A stretch of DNA of 9,088 bases from JBBTCJ01 sp038043285 (GTDB lineage: Bacteria; Planctomycetota; Phycisphaerae; UBA1845). The notes beneath the pieces were generated by a model that ran no database searches, had not been told where the DNA came from, and saw only the letters and a program-made list of their open reading frames with translations. The first letter of the stretch is position 1; every line of letters starts with the position of its first letter. Shown here one piece after another: positions 5,910-9,088 of the stretch. The stretch lies in NCBI GenBank assembly GCA_038043285.1, contig JBBTCJ010000071.1, positions 1 through 9,088 on the forward strand, written 5' to 3'. The position numbers and the translations under genes were made by a program.

Positions 5910-6283
5910 CGCCGATCGATCTTTTTGGGAGCCTTCCCGCTAAAGCGGATCAACAGGAGATCGCCCTCCTGGTCGCGGCGGCGAACGCGACGGGAGAACT
6001 CGACGGTTACCCCGGTAAGCGCATCGCGCGGAGAACCAAGGAAGGGTTGTGGCTGGAGATTACCACCGATCCGAAGAAGCCCGGCTCAACGTCCAGTGTG
6101 GCGATGCACAACGTTTCAGAATCAGGGTTTGCGTTCTGGTGCAAGCACAAGCTGGCCCCACGGTTATCCGTTTGGGTGCGTGAGTTCTCGGAGGACGACT
6201 CGCGTCCGTGGATTCCCGCGGAGGTTACCCATTGCACGGTGGGCATCCGCGGGTTCCTGGTGGGATGCGAGTTCAACGCGTAG
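5906..6283 (+). CDS. PilZ domain protein, predicted c-di-GMP receptor
   Basis: A 125-residue single-domain cytoplasmic protein matching PilZ. Both c-di-GMP-binding motifs are present: RxxxR as RIARR (R39 to R43), and (D/N)xSxxG as NVSESG (N69, S71, G74). They are 26 residues apart, with beta-rich sequence between and after (SVAMHNVSESGFAFWC, PAEVTHCTVGIRGFLVGCEF). No fused effector domain exists, so it probably acts by binding a partner once c-di-GMP is bound. Its start ATG (5906) overlaps the prepilin-like gene by four bases (ATGA), and a perfect AGGAGG (5894-5899) sits six bases upstream, so it is translationally coupled. As the last gene of a riboswitch-led operon it would respond to the same messenger. 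The call rests on motif reading, not a profile search. Confidence 0.82.
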   Translation: MTPIDLFGSLPAKADQQEIALLVAAANATGELDGYPGKRIARRTKEGLWLEITTDPKKPGSTSSVAMHNVSESGFAFWCKHKLAPRLSVWVREFSEDDSRPWIPAEVTHCTVGIRGFLVGCEFNA

Positions 6284-6369
6284 AGAGAGTCATACCCGTC
6301 TTCGCATGAGTTTGTCTATTCGCCGGCTCCGTCCGGAGCGAGGGACGCGGCGCATCGTCGGGATCATAA
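6284..6369 (+). other. 3' flank of the PilZ operon, weak hairpin
   Basis: A GCTCC/GGAGC hairpin with a GTCC loop lies at 6326-6339, about 45 bases after the PilZ stop. No T-tract follows it, so it is only a weak terminator candidate. Nothing else is seen before the repeat region. Confidence 0.3.
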
Positions 6370-6438
6370 CCGCGAGTGCCAACGGGCGGTCCCACGGCCG
6401 CCGAAGACAGGGCTTCGGACCGCTCCATGCTGTCGCGG
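6370..6438. repeat. REP-like inverted repeat pair
   Basis: The arm at 6370-6392 (CCGCGAGTG...GGGCGGTCC) is an imperfect inverted complement of 6417-6438 (GGACCGCTCC...GTCGCGG), with 24 bases between. The left arm matches 19 of 23 positions with the left arm of the element at 9022-9044, and the arrangement is the same. This resembles the REP/BIME-type palindromic elements common between bacterial genes. The right arm is also the first half-unit of the following array. Confidence 0.7.
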
Positions 6439-6843
6439 TTCTGATAAAAGGCCGGGCCGCTCCCTTACGGGCCACTCCCTTACGGTCGCGGTACGGATGA
6501 AGAAGAGACACCGCTCCATGCTGTCGCGGTCCTGATAAAAGGCCGGGCCACTCCCTTGCGGTCGCGGTACGGATGAAGAAGAGACACCGCTCCATGCTGT
6601 CGCGGTTCTGATAAAAGGCCGGGCCACTCCCTTGCGGTCGCGGTACGGATGAAGAAGAGACACCGCTCCATGCTGTCGCGGTTCTGATANNNNNNNNNNN
6701 NNNNNNNNNNNNNNNNNNNNNNNNNNNNNNNNNNNNNNNNNNNNNNNNNNNNNNNNNNNNNNNNNNNNNNNNNNNNNNNNNNNNNNNNNCGGATGAAGAA
6801 GAGACACCGCTCCATGCTGTCGCGGTTCTGATAAAAGGCCGGG
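6420..6843 (+). repeat. 76-base tandem array with internal half-unit structure, interrupted by gap
   Basis: Units begin with CCGCTCCATGC at 6420, 6511, 6587, 6663 and, after the gap, 6807. Spacing is 91, 76 and 76 bases. The first unit is longer by 15 because the segment GCC(G/A)CTCCCTTACGG is duplicated at 6456-6485. Each 76-base unit is itself two related halves: A (37 bases, CCGCTCCATGCTGTCGCGG then TTCTGATAAAAGGCCGGG) and B (39 bases, CCACTCCCTTGCGGTCGCGG then TACGGATGAAGAAGAGACA). After one gap the first parts of A and B align, with identical GTCGCGGT cores. Half B equals the core of the 136-301 array. Copies are nearly identical, implying recent amplification. The true copy number is hidden by the gap. 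Confidence 0.92.
6690..6789. other. assembly gap of 100 N
   Basis: Exactly 100 N within the tandem array, the usual placeholder length for a scaffold gap of unknown size. The assembly broke on the near-identical repeat units. Translations running through it are meaningless. Confidence 0.98.
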
Positions 6844-6877
6844 CGAGGGGGATTTTCCAGAACGCTACCAGGTTGCG

Positions 6878-8701
6878 CTATTCTACCGTCACGCTCTTGG
6901 CGAGGTTCCGGGGCTTGTCCACGTTGCACCCGCGAAGCAGCGCGGCGTAGTAGGCGATGAGCTGGAGGGGGATCGCCGTCAAGAGCGGTTGCAACGGTTC
7001 AGGCGTGTACGGGACATACAGGACGTGCGCGGCACGCTTGGCGATCTCCCGGTCCCCTTCGGTTGCAATGGCGATCACGCTCCCGCCGCGACTCCGCACC
7101 TGCTCGATGTTGCTGATGATCTTGTCGTACTGACTTCCCGCGGTGGCGATGACCACCACCGGCATGCCGTCGCTGATCAGGGCGATGGGACCGTGCTTGA
7201 TCTCGGCGGCCGGCAACCCTTCGGCATGGATGTAGCTGATTTCCTTGAGCTTCAGCGCGCCTTCGAGGGCGACGGGGTAGTTGTACCCTCGGCCCAGGTA
7301 GAGCCAGTTGTCGAACCCGTGGTAGCGCTCGGCCACGGCCTTGGCCTCGTCGGACGATTCCAGGATGGAGCCAATTTGTTCCGGGATCTTCGACAGGGCG
7401 GTGATGAACTCGGAAGCGGCCGTCGGCGAGAGGTGCTTCCGCCGCCCCAGGTAACAGGCCATCAGGGCCAACACCGCGACCTGGGCGGTGAACGCCTTGG
7501 TGCTGGCCACGCCGATTTCGGGTCCGACGTGCAGATAGACCCCCGCGTCGGTTTCGCGGGCGATGGTCGATCCGACGACGTTGACCACGCCGAGGGAAAT
7601 CGCGCCACGCTGCCGCGCCTCGGTCAGCGCCGCCAGGGTGTCGGCCGTCTCGCCGCTCTGCGATACGGCGATGACGACGGTTCCGTCGTCGATGACCGGA
7701 TTGCGATAGCGGAACTCGCTGGCGTATTCGGTTTCCGTCGGAACGCGGATGAGTTCCTCAAAGAGATACTCGCCGACCAAAGCTGCGTGCCAGGCGGTAC
7801 CGCAGCCGGTGAGGATGAACCGCTTGGCGCGGGTCAGCTCCCTGGTGCAGTTGAGCAAACCGCCCAGGTGTACGGAGCCGTCGCGGAGGTTGATGCGCCC
7901 GCGCAGACAGTTCTGTATGGCCGCGGGTTGCTCGAAAATCTCCTTGAGCATGAAGTGTTCATACCCGGCCAATTCGATCTGATCGAGGGTCCATTCGACC
8001 TCCTCGACGTCGCGGGTGACGGGGATCGCGTCGAGCGTGGTCATGCGCACGTGATCCGGCGTGATGCGCACCATTTCTCCATCGCCGAGGTAGACGACCT
8101 GCGTGGTATGGGCGAGCACCGCCGCGGCGTCCGAGGCGAGCAAATGCTCGCCCTTGCCGATGCCCACCAGCAGCGGACTTCCCCGGCGGGCGGCCACGAG
8201 AACCTCCGGCTCGTCGCCGCAGACGACCGCGATTCCGTAGGTTCCGCTCACGTCGCGGAGCGCCTTGCGGACCGCCAGCTCCAGATCGCCCTCGTAGTAG
8301 CGGCCGATCAGTTGAGCGAGGACTTCGGTGTCGGTTTCGCTCTTGAACTCGATGCCCTGGCGTTCCAAGTAGGTTCGCAAAGCCCGGTCGTTCTCGATGA
8401 TTCCGTTGTGCACAACGGCGATTTTTCCTGAGGCGTCCAGGTGCGGATGGGCGTTGACGTCGTTGGGTGCGCCGTGCGTCGCCCAGCGGGTATGCCCGAT
8501 TCCGGTGGTTCGGTCGTCGTCGAAGTTAAGCATCTGCTCCAGGACCGACAGCCGGCCGGCGGACTTGACGACCGAGAGCTTGTCCCGGCTTGCCAGTGCG
8601 ACGCCCGCGGAGTCGTATCCTCGATATTCAAGACGGCGCAACCCCTCGACAAGAATCGGCAAGGCCTGACGACGCCCGACATATCCGATGATCCCGCACA
8701 T
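6878..8701 (-). CDS. glmS: glutamine--fructose-6-phosphate aminotransferase (isomerizing)
   Basis: Makes glucosamine-6-phosphate from fructose-6-phosphate and glutamine, the first step toward UDP-GlcNAc for peptidoglycan and other amino-sugar polymers. The product is 607 residues (E. coli has 609). The N-terminal class II glutaminase domain starts MCGIIGYVG, with Cys2 as nucleophile once Met is removed. It also has GHTRWATHG (69-77), HNGIIEN (98-104) and SETDTEV (121-127). Two SIS sugar-isomerase domains follow (about 290-420 and 460-595), with TGCGTAWHAALVGEYLFE, SQSGETADTLAAL (348-360) and ALEGALKLKEISYIHAEGLP. Catalytic K484, E487 and H503 are present, as is the conserved C-terminal NLAKSVTVE with K602. 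The ATG at 8701 has AAGGAG (8708-8713, minus strand) six bases upstream; the frame remains open upstream but that part is not GlmS-like. No glmS ribozyme sequence is visible in the leader. Flanked on both sides by REP-like repeats. Confidence 0.97.
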   Translation of the reverse strand: MCGIIGYVGRRQALPILVEGLRRLEYRGYDSAGVALASRDKLSVVKSAGRLSVLEQMLNFDDDRTTGIGHTRWATHGAPNDVNAHPHLDASGKIAVVHNGIIENDRALRTYLERQGIEFKSETDTEVLAQLIGRYYEGDLELAVRKALRDVSGTYGIAVVCGDEPEVLVAARRGSPLLVGIGKGEHLLASDAAAVLAHTTQVVYLGDGEMVRITPDHVRMTTLDAIPVTRDVEEVEWTLDQIELAGYEHFMLKEIFEQPAAIQNCLRGRINLRDGSVHLGGLLNCTRELTRAKRFILTGCGTAWHAALVGEYLFEELIRVPTETEYASEFRYRNPVIDDGTVVIAVSQSGETADTLAALTEARQRGAISLGVVNVVGSTIARETDAGVYLHVGPEIGVASTKAFTAQVAVLALMACYLGRRKHLSPTAASEFITALSKIPEQIGSILESSDEAKAVAERYHGFDNWLYLGRGYNYPVALEGALKLKEISYIHAEGLPAAEIKHGPIALISDGMPVVVIATAGSQYDKIISNIEQVRSRGGSVIAIATEGDREIAKRAAHVLYVPYTPEPLQPLLTAIPLQLIAYYAALLRGCNVDKPRNLAKSVTVE

Positions 8702-8707
8702 ACGGCG

Positions 8708-8713
8708 CTCCTT
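8708..8713 (-). promoter_or_regulatory. Shine-Dalgarno of glmS, decides the start
   Basis: AAGGAG on the minus strand lies six bases before the ATG at 8701 that opens MCGIIGY. This fixes the start, because the catalytic Cys must follow the initiator Met directly. Confidence 0.85.
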
Positions 8714-9021
8714 CGAGGCTGATCCGCGTGGCACGCTCGGCGCAACGCGTTGTGACTCCACTCCCTGCCCGCGCGGCGACGCCTGAATCATGCCGGGGCG
8801 GCAACCATAGTATCGGTCCGCCGGCTTTCGGGGGCAAACGGAAACGCTTCCTGAAACTACGTGGCCGCCCACCGCCCGGTTCTTGGGGAGTCCACCGACG
8901 CGAATATCGCCGGATGCGCACCGAATACCGTTCGGCGAGCTTGCGCCGCCGCCGTGTTCCGAGGTGGGTTGACGCGCCGGGTTGGTGACAGTTTCGGCGG
9001 GGCTGGGTCGTGAGTTCGGAA
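8714..9021 (-). other. glmS upstream region, weak promoter candidate
   Basis: No gene is supported in these ~310 bases. On the minus strand, TACTAT (8807-8812) could be a -10 box, with TTGCCC (8832-8837) as a poor -35 at 19-base spacing. This would give a leader of about 100 bases before glmS. The frame that runs through from glmS to 9064 has no recognisable protein content. Confidence 0.3.
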
Positions 9022-9079
9022 CCGCGAGTGTTAGCGAGCGGTCCGCGCTGGACCGCTCCCTCACGGTCGCGGTACGGAT
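9022..9079. repeat. REP-like inverted repeat, plus one half-unit B core
   Basis: The arm at 9022-9044 (CCGCGAGTGTTAGCGAGCGG then TCC) and the arm at 9050-9072 are inverted complements with 19 of 23 matches around a five-base GCGCT spacer. The right arm continues to 9079 as a 27-base core of the dispersed family (9053-9079), matching the core at 136-162 except for one base (CTCACGG instead of CTGACGG). The sequence after it (GAAGGAAAG) is again purine-rich, and the window ends before a second unit could be seen. Confidence 0.8.
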
Positions 9080-9088
9080 GAAGGAAAG

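Noticed and set aside
6420..6843. CRISPR array
   Set aside because: The units are fully repetitive with no unique spacers, 76 bases long with related halves, and no cas genes are nearby.
6290..6929. Minus-strand frames through the 76-base array and gap
   Set aside because: Translated repeats (RTATAWSG, NRDSMERC) and undetermined bases; not protein genes.
6989..8431. 480-residue plus-strand frame opposite glmS
   Set aside because: Antisense shadow of glmS, which has a complete set of catalytic motifs.
8702..8820. glmS ribozyme in the glmS leader
   Set aside because: I looked for the conserved core upstream of the start and do not see it; the leader has no comparable structure.
8702..9064. 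121-residue N-terminal extension of glmS
   Set aside because: The catalytic Cys must be residue 2 after Met removal, and AAGGAG sits exactly before the ATG at 8701.

Overview
The window looks like a piece of a draft genome from a GC-rich bacterium, most likely a member of the Planctomycetota. I place it there from memory of similar sequences, not from a search. The basis is the dispersed REP-like elements (CCGCGAG...GAGCGG paired with CCGCTCC...GTCGCGG), the Tad-type protein with a beta-rich C-terminal region in place of a VWA domain, and the short two-helix HAMP-like membrane protein. A run of exactly 100 N (6690-6789) is a scaffold gap inside a tandem repeat.

Layout. 1-340: gene-free, repeat-rich DNA with a tandem array. 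374-2820: a tightly coupled plus-strand operon, trpS - scpA - ridA (tryptophanyl-tRNA synthetase, condensin kleisin, RidA-family protein). The junctions overlap by 4 and 14 bases, and the operon has its own promoter candidate. 2821-2940: a short convergent gap with one solo repeat copy and a bidirectional hairpin terminator candidate. 2941-3630 (minus): a two-helix membrane protein with a HAMP-like segment and no output domain. 3631-4129: a divergent intergenic region holding a promoter candidate and a strong match to a class-I cyclic-di-GMP riboswitch (GEMM-I). 4130-6283: a three-gene plus-strand operon of a TadG-like membrane-anchored protein, an Flp-prepilin-like protein with a long disordered tail, and a PilZ-domain protein with both c-di-GMP-binding motifs. 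6284-6877: gene-free, with an inverted repeat pair and a 76-base tandem array broken by the gap. 6878-8701 (minus): glmS. 8702-9088: glmS leader, then another inverted copy of the repeat.

How it works together. The riboswitch operon is the most interesting part. The RNA leader is predicted to sense c-di-GMP, the first two genes encode Tad/Flp-type surface components, and the last gene encodes a predicted c-di-GMP-binding protein. The same second messenger would then act at two levels, on RNA and on protein, over one small pilus-like locus. No Tad secretion machinery (ATPase, platform proteins, secretin, prepilin peptidase) is in the window. Elsewhere the genes are housekeeping: translation, chromosome segregation, metabolite damage control and amino-sugar synthesis. 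One repeat family, always in the same orientation, occupies most of the gene-free segments.
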